Of a stretch of 64,000 bases of DNA, positions 9,053 through 18,757 are shown piece by piece. Within the stretch, counting starts at the first letter, position 1. Each line of letters begins with the position of its first letter. Position numbers and translations under genes: made by a program. The stretch is from Psychrobacillus insolitus (lineage in GTDB: Bacteria; Bacillota; Bacilli; Bacillales_A; Planococcaceae), in assembly GCF_003254155.1 (NCBI RefSeq), contig NZ_QKZI01000001.1, positions 744,001 through 808,000 on the forward strand, given 5' to 3'. The notes under the pieces were generated by a model, which had not been told where the DNA came from, did not search any database, and saw only the letters and a list, made by a program, of their open reading frames with translations.

Positions 9053-9955
9053 ATGGAAATACGACAACTGCGCTATTTCATCGAGGTTGCACATCGGGAA
9101 CATATCTCAGATGCTGCCATACATTTGCATGTTGCACAGTCAGCTGTAAGTAGACAAATCGCCAATTTAGAAGACGAACTTGGGGTTGAGCTATTCGAAC
9201 GAGTAGGTAGAAATGTAAAGTTAACACCAATTGGTAAGATTTTTTTGGAACATAGTATTTCTGCCTTACAAGCAATTGAATATGCAAAAAAACAAATTGG
9301 TGAATACTTGAATCCAGAAAAAGGGTCAATAAGCATAGGTTTCCCTACAAGTTTAGCTAGTCATCTGTTACCAACTGTCATATCCGCATTCAGAAAGGAA
9401 TATCCAAATGTAGCATTCCATCTACGCCAAGGATCCTATCATTTTCTAATAGAAGCTGTAAAAAATAGAGAATTAAACCTTGCTTTTTTAGGTCCGCTAC
9501 CTGCAAAAGATGGATTCATTGATACAACTATTTTATTTTCAGAAAAATTTTATGTGCTATTGCCAATTAGTCATCCATTTGCCAAACGAAAAAAGATTTC
9601 TTTAATTGATTTACGAGATGATGATTTTGTCTTGTTCCCAGAAGGATATGTGCTGAAGAAAATCGCAGTAGATGCTTGTAATTCAGTTGGTTTTTCACCA
9701 AACGTTACTTCTGAAGGAGAAGATATGGATGCTATTAAAGGATTAGTAGCCGCAGGAATTGGGGTTAGTCTATTGCCCGAAAGTACGTTTTACGACTCCA
9801 CACCAAGGCTTACCGTTAAAATACCGATAGAATCACCAGAAATACGAAGAACTGTCGGAATTATCAGTCCATTGAACAGAGAACTTTCCCCTTCTGAAAA
9901 TGTCTTTAAACAATTTGCCATTAAATTTTTCACTGTTTTAGGGAAATACCAATAA
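9053..9955 (+). CDS. gltC: LysR-type activator of glutamate synthase, GltC
   Basis: 300 residues, the same length as B. subtilis GltC, and strongly similar to it as I remember it. It has an N-terminal winged helix with HVAQSAVSRQIANLE (residues about 26-40), a conserved GFPTSLASHLLPTVISAF stretch at the start of the effector domain, and GEDMDAIKGLVAAG near 223-236. GltC activates gltAB when 2-oxoglutarate is high and represses its own gene. Start ATG at 9053 is preceded by AAGGAGAG. The divergent position to gltB supports the assignment. Confidence 0.93.
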   Translation: MEIRQLRYFIEVAHREHISDAAIHLHVAQSAVSRQIANLEDELGVELFERVGRNVKLTPIGKIFLEHSISALQAIEYAKKQIGEYLNPEKGSISIGFPTSLASHLLPTVISAFRKEYPNVAFHLRQGSYHFLIEAVKNRELNLAFLGPLPAKDGFIDTTILFSEKFYVLLPISHPFAKRKKISLIDLRDDDFVLFPEGYVLKKIAVDACNSVGFSPNVTSEGEDMDAIKGLVAAGIGVSLLPESTFYDSTPRLTVKIPIESPEIRRTVGIISPLNRELSPSENVFKQFAIKFFTVLGKYQ

Positions 9956-9996
9956 AAAAACAAGAAAATCGTATTAAGAACGATTTTCTTGTTTTT
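9955..9996. terminator. Bidirectional terminator between gltC and ycsI
   Basis: AAACAAGAAAATCGT pairs with ACGATTTTCTTGTTT around a 7-nt loop, flanked by A-run and T-run, so it can stop transcription from both converging genes. Confidence 0.85.
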
Positions 9997-10015
9997 TAAT
10001 AATTTATAAACATAC

Positions 10016-10807
10016 TTATAATACACTCAATTTTTCATCCTTCAAATCACTAATAAACATACATCCCGGAGCGTGCGTAATCATTATCGAAGGTTTGCTT
10101 TGCATTGCAACGGCTTGTGGAGTTACCCCGCATGCCCAAAATACAGGGATTTCACCTTCTTTAATCGTTACTGCATCTCCAAAATCTGGTTTAGCAATAT
10201 CTTGGATTCCAATTAGACTTGGATCACCGAAATGAATCGGTGCACCATGCACTCCAGGAAAGCGTGATGTAATTTGAGTTGCCCGTATCGCATCTTTAGA
10301 TGACATTGGACGCATGCTAACTACAGTTGGTCCTTCAAAAACACCAGCTTTTACACAAGGGATATTAGTTTTATACATGGGCACATTACAATTTTCTTCT
10401 ATATGTCTGATAGGAATACCAGCCTCAAGTAACGGCGTTTCAAATGTGAAGCTACAACCAATTAGAAATGCTACCATATCTTCTTCCCAATACTCCGTAA
10501 TATCTGTCACTTCTTCTGTAAATACACCATCTCTATATATACGATATTTTGGAATATCCGTTCGAATATCAGCATCTTTTGCAATGGTAGTCGGAATATA
10601 TGAACCTACTTCTGATACATCTACCAAAGGACAAGACTTTGGGTTCCGTTGGCAAAATAACAAAAAGTCAAATGCGTATTCTCTCTTCAATATAGCCAAA
10701 TTTGCTTGTGTATACCCTTTTGCCATACCTGCTGTAGGTCCACTAATTTGACCTGAACTGATTAGTTTACGTAAATCAGTTGGAGCCATTGTTTCATAAA
10801 TATTCAT
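10016..10807 (-). CDS. ycsI: YcsI family protein (DUF1445, putative hydro-lyase)
   Basis: 263 residues. It belongs to the DUF1445 family, annotated as putative hydro-lyase and related to D-glutamate cyclase. Recognisable conserved segments are [15 protein letters not shown] near the N-terminus, [10 protein letters not shown], and [10 protein letters not shown] with [12 protein letters not shown] at the end. It is last in the unit pxpA-ycsG-ycsI, 17 bp after ycsG. In B. subtilis the same three genes sit with pxpB and pxpC, so a role in 5-oxoproline or D-glutamate metabolism is likely, but the reaction is not shown by the sequence. AAGGAGTG precedes the start ATG. Confidence 0.85.
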   Translation of the reverse strand: MNIYETMAPTDLRKLISSGQISGPTAGMAKGYTQANLAILKREYAFDFLLFCQRNPKSCPLVDVSEVGSYIPTTIAKDADIRTDIPKYRIYRDGVFTEEVTDITEYWEEDMVAFLIGCSFTFETPLLEAGIPIRHIEENCNVPMYKTNIPCVKAGVFEGPTVVSMRPMSSKDAIRATQITSRFPGVHGAPIHFGDPSLIGIQDIAKPDFGDAVTIKEGEIPVFWACGVTPQAVAMQSKPSIMITHAPGCMFISDLKDEKLSVL

Positions 10808-10824
10808 TGATTATTCACTCCTTA

Positions 10825-12048
10825 CTATGCAAAAAGCATTGGAATTCGTTCGATAAGCGTCATGATACCTAATATTCCCATTATAATTACCACAATAACA
10901 CCAGTTATCGTTAACCAAAGTGGATGCTTGTAATATTTCCCAACAACATCTTTCTTATATGCACCTACTAATAAAATTCCAAGTGCTAACGGTAGGATTA
11001 GTGCATTTAACGCACCTACTAAAATTAAAACATTTACAGGTTGACCTATGAAGGCAAATGTTATAGTTGATACTAAAATAAAAGTAATGATAACCCAGTT
11101 ATGATATTTTTCAATCATCGGATGGAACGAACGAATAAATGAAACTGAAGTATAAGCTGCTCCTACTACAGAAGTAATTGCTGCAGCCCACATAATTACA
11201 CCAAACATTCTATAACCAATCTCACCTGCAGCAAGTTTAAAGACGGAAGCCGGTGGATTTTCTGAATCAATTGCTAATCCTTGAGAAACTACACCAAGTA
11301 CTGCTAAAAATAGGGCAACACGCATGATACCAGTTACAACAATTCCAATAACTGAACTTTTTGTAACATCAGGTAATGACTCCACTCCTTTAACTCCAGC
11401 ATCTAAAAGTCGATGCCCCCCAGCAAAAGTGATATAACCACCAACTGATCCACCCACTAGCGTAACAATAGCAAAGATACTAATTTCAGATGGTACAAAT
11501 GTTCTTACAATCGCCTCTCCAACTGGTGGCGATGTGGAAAAAGCAACATAAACCATTAATAAGATCATTACACCACCAGCAATTTGAGCAACTTTGTCCA
11601 TTGCTTTCCCTGCTTCTTTTACAACAAAAATAAAAATTGCAAACATTGCACTAATAACTGCACCTTTGATTGGATCAAGTCCAAGCATTGCATTTAAGCC
11701 TAGTCCAGCTCCAGCAACATTCCCTATATTAAATGCTAGTCCACCCATTACAATGAGAATTGCTAACAAAACTCCAAGACCAGGTAATACTTTGTTTGCA
11801 ATCTCTTGTCCACGTAGACCGGAGACAACAATAATCCTCCAAATATTAACTTGAACAACAACATCCAGTAGCAGAGAAATTAATATGACAAACCCGAAAC
11901 TTGCTGCAAGCTGTTGCGTAAATACAGTTGTTTGTGTCAAAAACCCTGGTCCAATTGCTGATGTGGCCATTAAAAATGCTGCACCAAATAAGACACTTTT
12001 TCCAACTTTCTTTTTAGGTCCATTTTTTTCTATTTTTACTTCTTCCAT
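10825..12048 (-). CDS. ycsG: NRAMP-family membrane transporter YcsG
   Basis: 407 residues with about eleven hydrophobic segments. The N-terminal GPGFLTQTTVFTQ replaces the canonical metal-binding DPGN motif of manganese NRAMPs. This places it in the divergent NRAMP branch found in pyroglutamate loci rather than among classical metal importers. It sits between pxpA (12 bp upstream) and ycsI. From context it may import 5-oxoproline or a related compound; that is inference. Confidence 0.82.
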   Translation of the reverse strand: MEEVKIEKNGPKKKVGKSVLFGAAFLMATSAIGPGFLTQTTVFTQQLAASFGFVILISLLLDVVVQVNIWRIIVVSGLRGQEIANKVLPGLGVLLAILIVMGGLAFNIGNVAGAGLGLNAMLGLDPIKGAVISAMFAIFIFVVKEAGKAMDKVAQIAGGVMILLMVYVAFSTSPPVGEAIVRTFVPSEISIFAIVTLVGGSVGGYITFAGGHRLLDAGVKGVESLPDVTKSSVIGIVVTGIMRVALFLAVLGVVSQGLAIDSENPPASVFKLAAGEIGYRMFGVIMWAAAITSVVGAAYTSVSFIRSFHPMIEKYHNWVIITFILVSTITFAFIGQPVNVLILVGALNALILPLALGILLVGAYKKDVVGKYYKHPLWLTITGVIVVIIMGILGIMTLIERIPMLFA

Positions 12049-12060
12049 AAAAAATCCCCC

Positions 12061-12822
12061 TTAATTATTAATTGCAGAAATTAAAATCCCGTTACTATCA
12101 AAAGTTTCTTTTATATATTTTGCGAAAGATACAGCGTGTTCACTATCCCCATGGATGCATATTGTATCAGCATTTATCAAAACTTCTGTATTTTGTTGAG
12201 AAATTACTTTTCCTTCAATCACCATTTTCACCACTTGTGCAACGGACTTGTCCGTATCCGTAATAAGCGCATCACTTTGTTGTCGTGATGTTAATGAACC
12301 ATCCGATTGATATGTACGATCAGCAAAAACCTCATGTGCTGTACGTAAACCTATTTTTTCTCCCGCAGTCGTAAGTTCACTATTAGCTAATCCGAACAAA
12401 ACTAATGAAGGTGAAATGTCATAAACTGCTTGAGCTATTGCCTCTGCAAGTTTTGCATCTTTAGCAGCCATATTATATAAAGCTCCATGAGGCTTAACAT
12501 GTTGCATTTGTTCCCCAAAAGTCGTTAAGAAACCATTTAGCGCACCGATCTGATATACGACCATGTCGTATCCCTCTTGAGGTGTAATTTTCATCTCTCT
12601 ACGACCAAAGCCACTCAAATCTGGTAAACCAGGATGTGCACCGATTTTCACACCATTCTCTATTGCTAATTTAACTGTTTCGCGCATTACACTTGGATCT
12701 CCAGCATGAAAACCACAAGCAATATTTGCAGATGTAACATATTTTAAAATTTCCTTTTGTTCCCCTAGCCTATATCTTCCAAAGCTTTCTCCAAGGTCAC
12801 AATTAATATCTACTCGAAACAT
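12061..12822 (-). CDS. pxpA: 5-oxoprolinase subunit PxpA
   Basis: LamB/YcsF family, 253 residues from the chosen start. With PxpB and PxpC it hydrolyses 5-oxoproline to glutamate with ATP. It has [14 protein letters not shown] at the start, [17 protein letters not shown], and [11 protein letters not shown] with ICIHGDS near the end. The open frame continues upstream to 12900. I chose ATG at 12822 because family members begin right before VD.NCDLGE and because GGGGGA sits 5 bases upstream; ATG at 12828 is too close to that site. First gene of the leftward unit, divergent from pxpB. Confidence 0.92.
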   Translation of the reverse strand: MFRVDINCDLGESFGRYRLGEQKEILKYVTSANIACGFHAGDPSVMRETVKLAIENGVKIGAHPGLPDLSGFGRREMKITPQEGYDMVVYQIGALNGFLTTFGEQMQHVKPHGALYNMAAKDAKLAEAIAQAVYDISPSLVLFGLANSELTTAGEKIGLRTAHEVFADRTYQSDGSLTSRQQSDALITDTDKSVAQVVKMVIEGKVISQQNTEVLINADTICIHGDSEHAVSFAKYIKETFDSNGILISAINN

Positions 12823-13058
12823 ATTCATCCCCCATTCTAAAATATCGATAAGTTCCGAAAAACGGAACTTCGGTTTTGAAACGTAAACCAAGTTTATCAC
12901 AATTAGATTTTTCTGAATAGATTTTTTTTTAGAACTTTATCTTTTATAGTTAAAGGGCTATTTAGACTTGTAATTTAATTTTGGAGAATTATAATAATTG
13001 TTATGATCCATTATTAAGAACATTAATACCGAAATTCGAAACTAAAGGAGCGATGAAT

Positions 13059-13784
13059 ATGCCCAAACATCACATAGAAGTCAACATAAAATCATTGGGA
13101 GATTCTGCACTTATAGTACAGCTTGGAGATGGTATAGACCCCGCTATACATGAGACAGTTAAAAACCTTTCTGAACTTTTAACTAGTCAGCCTTTTAAAG
13201 GATTTATTGAGTATGTACCTGCCTATAATAATATTACCGTTTACTACAATCCATATGTTATACATATTTCACAAAAGAGCAGTTTAACCGCTTTTGAAAT
13301 AGTCAGTTCCTATATGAATGACTTAGTTCAACAGATGAAAGTGAATAAAAAGGAAGATTTTAAGATTGTCACTATCCCAGTATGTTACGGAGGAGAATTC
13401 GGTCCTGATTTAGAGCATGTAGCCAATTTTCATAATATGACGACAGAAAATGTCATTCAAATTCATTCCGAAAGTGAATGTTTAGTTTATATGCTTGGTT
13501 TTGCGCCCGGTTTTCCTTTTATGGGTGGGATGGATACACGAATAGCAACTCCACGAAAAGCCACGCCGAGATTATCCATTCAACCAGGATCAGTAGGAAT
13601 TGCTGGCAAACAAACCGGTATATATTCTTTGGAAACCCCTGGAGGATGGCAAATTATCGGACGTACTCCACTTGATTTGTTTCTTCCACATATGTCTCCT
13701 CCGACTTTATTACAAGCGGGGGACAGAATTCGATTTGTTCCTATATCTCCAAGTGAATACACAGACTATAAGGAGATGAAATAA
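13059..13784 (+). CDS. pxpB: 5-oxoprolinase subunit PxpB (KipI family)
   Basis: 241 residues, matching the ~240 of B. subtilis KipI. The family motif GFAPGFPFMGG (residues about 148-158) is intact, followed by PRLSIQPGSVGIAG. It forms a complex with PxpC and, with PxpA, the ATP-dependent 5-oxoprolinase. In B. subtilis KipI also inhibits the sporulation kinase KinA. ATG at 13059 is preferred: AAAGGAG ends 8 bases upstream, whereas ATG at 13053 would have only 2. The stop overlaps the pxpC start by one base (TAATG), indicating translational coupling. Confidence 0.93.
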   Translation: MPKHHIEVNIKSLGDSALIVQLGDGIDPAIHETVKNLSELLTSQPFKGFIEYVPAYNNITVYYNPYVIHISQKSSLTAFEIVSSYMNDLVQQMKVNKKEDFKIVTIPVCYGGEFGPDLEHVANFHNMTTENVIQIHSESECLVYMLGFAPGFPFMGGMDTRIATPRKATPRLSIQPGSVGIAGKQTGIYSLETPGGWQIIGRTPLDLFLPHMSPPTLLQAGDRIRFVPISPSEYTDYKEMK

Positions 13785-14773
13785 TGACAGTAAAAGTACT
13801 TAACGCTGGTTTATTGACAACAATTCAAGATATCGGGAGATATGGTTCGCAAAAGTATGGAGTTATTGTTAGCGGAGCAATGGATAGTTATTCTTTAAGA
13901 ATTGCAAATATACTAGTAGGCAATATGGAAGATGAAGCTTGTCTTGAAATTACTTTATACGGTACAACTCTTCATTTTGAAGATGATACGTTAATCGCAA
14001 TAACTGGGGGAGATTTCCAAACTACAATTGACGGAGTAAATGCGCCTTTATGGCGTCCTGTACTTATTAAAAAAAATTCAATTTTAAAATTTAAATCTGC
14101 AATCCAAGGAAGTAGAGCATATATTGCTTTTGCTGGAGGAATCAGTACACCAATTATTATGGAAAGTAAAAGTACATACCTTAGAGCAAAGATTGGTGGG
14201 TTAGAAGGTAGAGCGATTCAAAAAGGAGACATTCTTTCATTTGGAGAGCCGACTGATTATAGCCAGGAATTGTTTCAGCGATTAGATAAAAAGTCAATTA
14301 ATTGGTCAATTAATTTTAATGAAATTATTAACCTTAACCAAAATCAAGTCATTCAAATCCTAAAAGGAACTGAATTCCAGCTCTTTGATAAAGAAAGCCA
14401 ACATACTTTATTTGAGAAACCTTATATCGTTACCTTACAGTCCGATCGCATGGGCTATCGTTTAGAAGGCCCTCCCCTCTCACTTTCAGAAAGTTTTGAG
14501 TTGTTGTCCGAAGGCGTTACTTTTGGAACAATACAAATTCCGACAAGTGGACAACCAATCATTCTTATGGCAGATAGACAGACTACTGGGGGTTATCCTA
14601 AAATAGGACAAGTTATTACTGCAGATTTACCAAGTCTCGCACAACTTCAACCAACAGCAACCATTCGTTTCAAAGAAGTTACGATACTGGAAGCAGAGAA
14701 CTTGTTAATCAAAAAAGAGAAGTTTATTCATAACATAAAAAAAGCAATACACAATAAAGTTTTTAATGAATAA
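13784..14773 (+). CDS. pxpC: 5-oxoprolinase subunit PxpC (KipA family)
   Basis: 329 residues of the biotin-dependent-carboxylase-like fold shared with allophanate hydrolase subunit 2. Visible family signatures are TIQDIGRYGSQKYGV near residues 12-26, ITGGDFQ, AFAGGI, and the late SDRMGYRLEGP and PTSGQPIILMADRQTTGGY segments. It overlaps pxpB by one base. It is followed by a bidirectional terminator and the converging kipR remnant. B. subtilis keeps kipI-kipA in one operon with ycsFGI, whereas here pxpA-ycsG-ycsI point the opposite way. Confidence 0.93.
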   Translation: MTVKVLNAGLLTTIQDIGRYGSQKYGVIVSGAMDSYSLRIANILVGNMEDEACLEITLYGTTLHFEDDTLIAITGGDFQTTIDGVNAPLWRPVLIKKNSILKFKSAIQGSRAYIAFAGGISTPIIMESKSTYLRAKIGGLEGRAIQKGDILSFGEPTDYSQELFQRLDKKSINWSINFNEIINLNQNQVIQILKGTEFQLFDKESQHTLFEKPYIVTLQSDRMGYRLEGPPLSLSESFELLSEGVTFGTIQIPTSGQPIILMADRQTTGGYPKIGQVITADLPSLAQLQPTATIRFKEVTILEAENLLIKKEKFIHNIKKAIHNKVFNE

Positions 14774-14777
14774 AAAT

Positions 14778-14813
14778 AAAATCCCTCTATTCGAAACTAG
14801 AATAGAGGGATTT
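14778..14813. terminator. Bidirectional terminator between pxpC and kipR
   Basis: AAATCCCTCTATTC pairs with GAATAGAGGGATTT around a 7-nt loop, between two converging genes, with A/T-rich flanks. Confidence 0.8.
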
Positions 14814-14817
14814 CCAC

Positions 14818-15567
14818 TTATTTGAGATACCCTAATCTTTTAGAAATTTCATTAGCAGCATCCATTGCTTTTTTAGCAAAAATAGGTTCATTTTCATTTT
14901 GATAATTAGCTTCAATTCCTGCGATACTGATTCCTGCGATTACTTCCCCTTTATGATTGAAAATAGGTGCTGCAATTGCCGATGTATGATTTTCTAATTC
15001 CGAATGACTTATCGTGTATCCATTTTCTCTTGCATTTTGAATACTTTCTACTAGTTTTTCTTTATCTGTAATTGTCCCCATTGCAATAGTCCTTAATTCC
15101 ACGCTTTCTAAATAAGTGGCAATTTCATTATCTGGTAAAAAAGATAATAGCACGCGTGAACAAGCTCCTGCATAAAATGGGCTCCTTCTTCCGATTGCAG
15201 TGTATAATCAAACTTTTTGATAATTATCCACTTTCTCAATGTAAATTGCTTCATCGCCTTCTCTGACTATTAAATTAATAGCCTCTTTTAATTCTTTATG
15301 CAAATCTTGCATAATCGGAAATGCAAGCTGTCTAATATCTAGTCTCGAAGAAACAAGGTTTCCAAATGTAAGAAATAAGAGACCTAAACGATATTTTGTA
15401 TCATTACCTTTTACAACAAAACCCATTTCCTCTAAAGAGATTAGCATTCGATATACTGAAGTTTTAGGGATATTTGACAGTTCTATAATTTCTTGAAACG
15501 TTAAAGCCGCATGATCAATAAATAGGTTTAATATATCCATAGAACGAACAACTGTTTTATTTTTCAT
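14818..15567 (-). pseudogene. kipR: kipR, IclR-family repressor gene interrupted by an in-frame TGA
   Basis: The frame encodes a 249-residue KipR-like IclR regulator, but codon 120 is TGA (15208-15210). Translation continues in the same frame beyond it, giving LYTAIGRRSPFYAGACSRV and then the rest of the effector domain through ELENHTSAIAAPIFNHKGE to the natural stop. The product expected without the stop has the N-terminal HTH and the complete ligand-binding domain. As I remember B. subtilis KipR, the interrupted position is arginine (VRLYTAIG), so one C-to-T change in CGA explains it. Alternatives are readthrough, a GTG restart at 15153, or a sequencing error. It overlaps the EamA gene by 4 bp (ATGA). 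In B. subtilis KipR represses the pxp/kip operon. Confidence 0.88.
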
Positions 15568-16487
15568 AAGCCCTCCTTAATCTGGTGAACATTATTCTTA
15601 AATGTATTCTCAAGCTTTTCCTTACTTTTATAATTAACAATAAGAATACTTAACCCAACTAATATTAATCCAACAATTAATAGATATGTTACGGGTTCAT
15701 CTAAGAAAACTGCCCCTAAAATAACTGCGATAATTGGTACTAAAAATGTAAACGAACCAACTTTACTAGCTTCCCCTTCATTTATCAGTTTGTAATAAAT
15801 AAGAAACGTCAATGAAATACCAAAAATGGCACCATAACTTAATCCAACCATATAACGACTATTCCAAATTATATCCGACCATTTTTCAAAAAGTGTTCCT
15901 GTACCTAAAAGAGCTATACCCCCGATTATACTTTGTAATGAAACCATCCAATACGGATCGACTGTATCGCTAACTTTCTTGACAAAAATAACTCCCAATG
16001 CCCAACATACTGCAGATATTAACCCTAAAGAGACACCAATGACAGAAACATGAAAAGTTAATCCATCTAAACTAACGATGACAATCCCAATGAACCCTAT
16101 TAATAATCCTACAATTTTCAATGGCGTCATAAATTCACCCAACCATATCCAAGCAAATAACCCAAGTAAAACTGGTTGAAAATAGACAAGAATAGAAAAT
16201 AAGCCACCAGGTAAATAATTAAGGCCAACAGTTTGTATTCCAAAAAATAGAAAAGTATTAAATAAAGCGGAAATCACATATAATTTCCAGTTTTTATTCC
16301 AATTAATCTTATCTCGTCTCTTAAACAATAAAACGCCTAATAAAATTCCACCAATTGTTGCTCGAAGTCCTGAAAATAATAAAGGTGGGGTATATTGTAA
16401 AGCTAACTTATAAATTGGCCAACTTGCACCCCAAACAACAACCAGAAATATAAGTGCAATTGTCGTTTTTGTAAATAATTTACTCAC
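15564..16487 (-). CDS. EamA/RhaT-family (DMT superfamily) transporter
   Basis: 307 residues with ten predicted membrane segments arranged as two EamA repeats. The first begins with VWGASWPIYK and contains FSGLRATIGG; the second covers GLISAVCWALGVIFVKK and ends with a cytoplasmic lysine-rich tail. The start is GTG at 16487. Its stop overlaps the kipR start (ATGA), so the two are one operon. Such carriers export amino acids or metabolites; the substrate is unknown. Neighbouring pxp genes suggest, but do not prove, a glutamate-family metabolite. Confidence 0.87.
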   Translation of the reverse strand: MSKLFTKTTIALIFLVVVWGASWPIYKLALQYTPPLLFSGLRATIGGILLGVLLFKRRDKINWNKNWKLYVISALFNTFLFFGIQTVGLNYLPGGLFSILVYFQPVLLGLFAWIWLGEFMTPLKIVGLLIGFIGIVIVSLDGLTFHVSVIGVSLGLISAVCWALGVIFVKKVSDTVDPYWMVSLQSIIGGIALLGTGTLFEKWSDIIWNSRYMVGLSYGAIFGISLTFLIYYKLINEGEASKVGSFTFLVPIIAVILGAVFLDEPVTYLLIVGLILVGLSILIVNYKSKEKLENTFKNNVHQIKEGL

Positions 16488-16562
16488 TCTTTCAACTTCC
16501 CTTCAAAACTAAACAATCCAAATATATAAATCTACTATACACTTTTTAAATAATTGTGAACA

Positions 16563-16608
16563 TAAAAAAACATGAACACTGAGGACTCACAGTGTTCATG
16601 TTTTTTTA
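16563..16608 (-). terminator. Terminator downstream of the FMN reductase gene
   Basis: ACATGAACACTG and CAGTGTTCATGT form a strong stem with an A-run on one side and a T-run on the other. On the minus strand it follows the reductase stop by about 10 bp. Confidence 0.85.
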
Positions 16609-16617
16609 TGGTTCCTG

Positions 16618-17166
16618 TTATTTTACTTCATTATAATATTTAATAAAGTTTTCTACTACTGAATCTAAGAACGCAACTGTTGCTTCATCAGTAAGGTCAT
16701 TCTGTTCGTTCATTTTTGTGTGAATAGCTCCAATATATACTTCATTTCCTGGAAGTAGTTTTGGTTGTAATTTAGGGTTTGAAATAATTTCACGCAAGTG
16801 CATTTGTGCACGCACGCTTCCTAACACACCCATAGAAGAACCTATGATAAATGAAGGTTTACCTAATAGATCTAATCCACTGCGACTCATCCAATCAATT
16901 GCATTTTTTAAAGCACCAGGAATAGAGAAGTTGTATTCCGGAACTGCAAATAATACAGCTTCTGCATTACGAACTTTCAATTTAAAATCCATGGCCCCTT
17001 TAGGCGGGTTTTCTTCAATATCTGCACTGAACATTTCTACATCATTAATTGATGCAATTTCAATGTCTAATTTCCCTGCATAACGATTCTTCATATAATT
17101 CACTAATTTTAAGTTATATGATTCTTTTCTATTACTTCCAATTATTGCAGTAACTTTGATAGCCAT
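16618..17166 (-). CDS. NADPH-dependent FMN reductase (azoreductase-like)
   Basis: 182 residues, flavodoxin-like fold. GSNRKESYN (residues about 9-17) is the FMN phosphate loop, and VPEYNFSIPGALKNAIDW is the typical YN.S.PG..KN..DW motif of the NADPH:FMN reductase/YhdA/ChrR group. It probably reduces quinones, azo compounds or flavins with NADPH in the cytoplasm. Monocistronic, with its own terminator. Confidence 0.9.
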   Translation of the reverse strand: MAIKVTAIIGSNRKESYNLKLVNYMKNRYAGKLDIEIASINDVEMFSADIEENPPKGAMDFKLKVRNAEAVLFAVPEYNFSIPGALKNAIDWMSRSGLDLLGKPSFIIGSSMGVLGSVRAQMHLREIISNPKLQPKLLPGNEVYIGAIHTKMNEQNDLTDEATVAFLDSVVENFIKYYNEVK

Positions 17167-17394
17167 TTACAATTCTCTTCTTTCTATTGAGATATTTAAC
17201 TGATTAATATGGTTATTAGTATATCACGAGCTATAAATGGTATACCTGTATTTTGCTCACCTAATAATAAATTCTAATTTCATTCACAAACTGTTACATA
17301 ATTTAGAATTCTCAAGTTATATTATAGCAAGTTAAAGTAATAGTGTGATAAAATATAGTAATGTTTAATTAAATTGGAGGTTGTCAATACCATT

Positions 17395-18657
17395 ATGCAA
17401 GTTAAAAACACGAATTCCGTTCAAGTAGAAAACGTTTTAATTGCCCATCACTTTTTAAAAGATGTGGTTGTACATACACCTTTACAAAAAAATGAAGCTT
17501 TATCTGAAAAATATGGTGCTACAATCTATATTAAAAGAGAAGATTTACAGCATGTTCGCTCGTTCAAATTACGAGGTGCCTACTATAAAATTAAAACAAT
17601 AGAAACTGCAGCTCGTGAAAAAGGAGTAGTTTGTGCTAGTGCAGGAAATCATGCACAAGGTGTTGCTTATGCCTGTTCGCAATTGAAAATCATTGCTAAA
17701 ATTTTCATGCCCCTTACGACTCCAAAACAAAAAATTGATCAGGTAAGAATGTTTGGTCGTGAATTTGTCGAAATAATTCTTGAAGGAGATACTTTTGATG
17801 ACACGGCTGCTAGTGCAATAATCTACGCAAACGATGAAGATCGAATTTTCATCCATCCTTTTGATGACCCAGAAATTATTGCAGGTCAAGGAACTGTAGC
17901 AGTAGAGATTATGAATGATATGGAAGAACCTATTGACTTCGTTTTCGCTAGTATTGGTGGAGGTGGTCTAATATCTGGATTATCCGCTTACATAAAGAAC
18001 TTATCCCCACAAACGAAAATGATTGGTGTAGAACCAGCGGGTGCAGGAAGTATGAAAGCTGCATTCGAAAATAATGGTCCTATTACATTACAAAAAATTG
18101 ATAAATTCGTGGATGGTGCAGCAGTTCAACGTGTAGGTAAATTACCATATGAAGTGAGTAAAAAATATGTCGATGATATCCTATTAGTACCTGAAGGGAA
18201 AGTATGTACGACGATTTTAGATTTATATAATAAACACGCAATCATTGCAGAACCCGCTGGTGCACTTTCTATCGCGGCACTTGATTTTTACAAAGATCAG
18301 ATTAAAGGAAAATCCGTAGTTTGTGTAATTAGTGGAGGAAATAATGATATTGGTAGAATGCAAGAAATAAAAGAAAAGTCTTCTATATATGAAGGATTAC
18401 TTTATTATTTCATTGTTAATTTTCCACAAAGAGCTGGTGCCCTTCGCCAATTCTTAGATAAAGTACTTGGACCCGACGATGATATCACTACTTTTGAATA
18501 CACAAAGAAAAACAATAAAGAAAGTGGTCCTGCACTTGTCGGTATTGAGCTAAAAAATAGCAAAGACTATGATGGCCTTATTTCTCGAATGAATGAGAAT
18601 AACTTTTCTTATAAAGAAGTAAATAAAGATAGTACATTATTTGATTTATTAATTTAA
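17395..18657 (+). CDS. ilvA: Threonine deaminase, biosynthetic IlvA
   Basis: 420 residues. A PLP enzyme converting threonine to 2-oxobutanoate, the first step toward isoleucine. PLP lysine lies in SFKLRGAYYK (residues about 55-64); SAGNHAQGVA and the GGGGLISG phosphate loop follow. The C-terminal ~85 residues form the ACT-like regulatory domain (FPQRAGALRQFLD), matching the B. subtilis type with one ACT domain. The frame is open to a TTG at 17374, but ATG at 17395 fits the family length; the GGAGG site is 14 bases upstream, longer than usual. It stands alone, not in an ilv-leu operon. Confidence 0.93.
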   Translation: MQVKNTNSVQVENVLIAHHFLKDVVVHTPLQKNEALSEKYGATIYIKREDLQHVRSFKLRGAYYKIKTIETAAREKGVVCASAGNHAQGVAYACSQLKIIAKIFMPLTTPKQKIDQVRMFGREFVEIILEGDTFDDTAASAIIYANDEDRIFIHPFDDPEIIAGQGTVAVEIMNDMEEPIDFVFASIGGGGLISGLSAYIKNLSPQTKMIGVEPAGAGSMKAAFENNGPITLQKIDKFVDGAAVQRVGKLPYEVSKKYVDDILLVPEGKVCTTILDLYNKHAIIAEPAGALSIAALDFYKDQIKGKSVVCVISGGNNDIGRMQEIKEKSSIYEGLLYYFIVNFPQRAGALRQFLDKVLGPDDDITTFEYTKKNNKESGPALVGIELKNSKDYDGLISRMNENNFSYKEVNKDSTLFDLLI

Positions 18658-18694
18658 TCATACTAACCTCAAAACACTGAAGTATCAATGCTTC

Positions 18695-18735
18695 AAGTTT
18701 GTAATTTATTAACTAACTTAATAAATTACAAACTT
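18695..18735. terminator. Perfect 18-bp inverted repeat downstream of ilvA
   Basis: Two perfectly complementary 18-nt arms (18695-18712 and 18718-18735) enclose a 5-nt loop. A weaker TGAAG/CTTCA hairpin sits just before it. There is no clear T-run after the stem, so termination is plausible but not certain. It also lies 23 bp upstream of the katA -35 box, so a regulatory role is possible. Confidence 0.55.
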
Positions 18736-18757
18736 AATAAAAAGAAAACTATTAATA

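Noticed and set aside
12823-12900. N-terminal extension of PxpA
   Set aside because: No family member has it, and the ribosome site points to ATG 12822.
14818-15567. kipR broken by a frameshift
   Set aside because: Both halves are in the same frame and exactly 18 codons of conserved sequence lie between the TGA and the GTG at 15153. It is a nonsense codon, not a shift.
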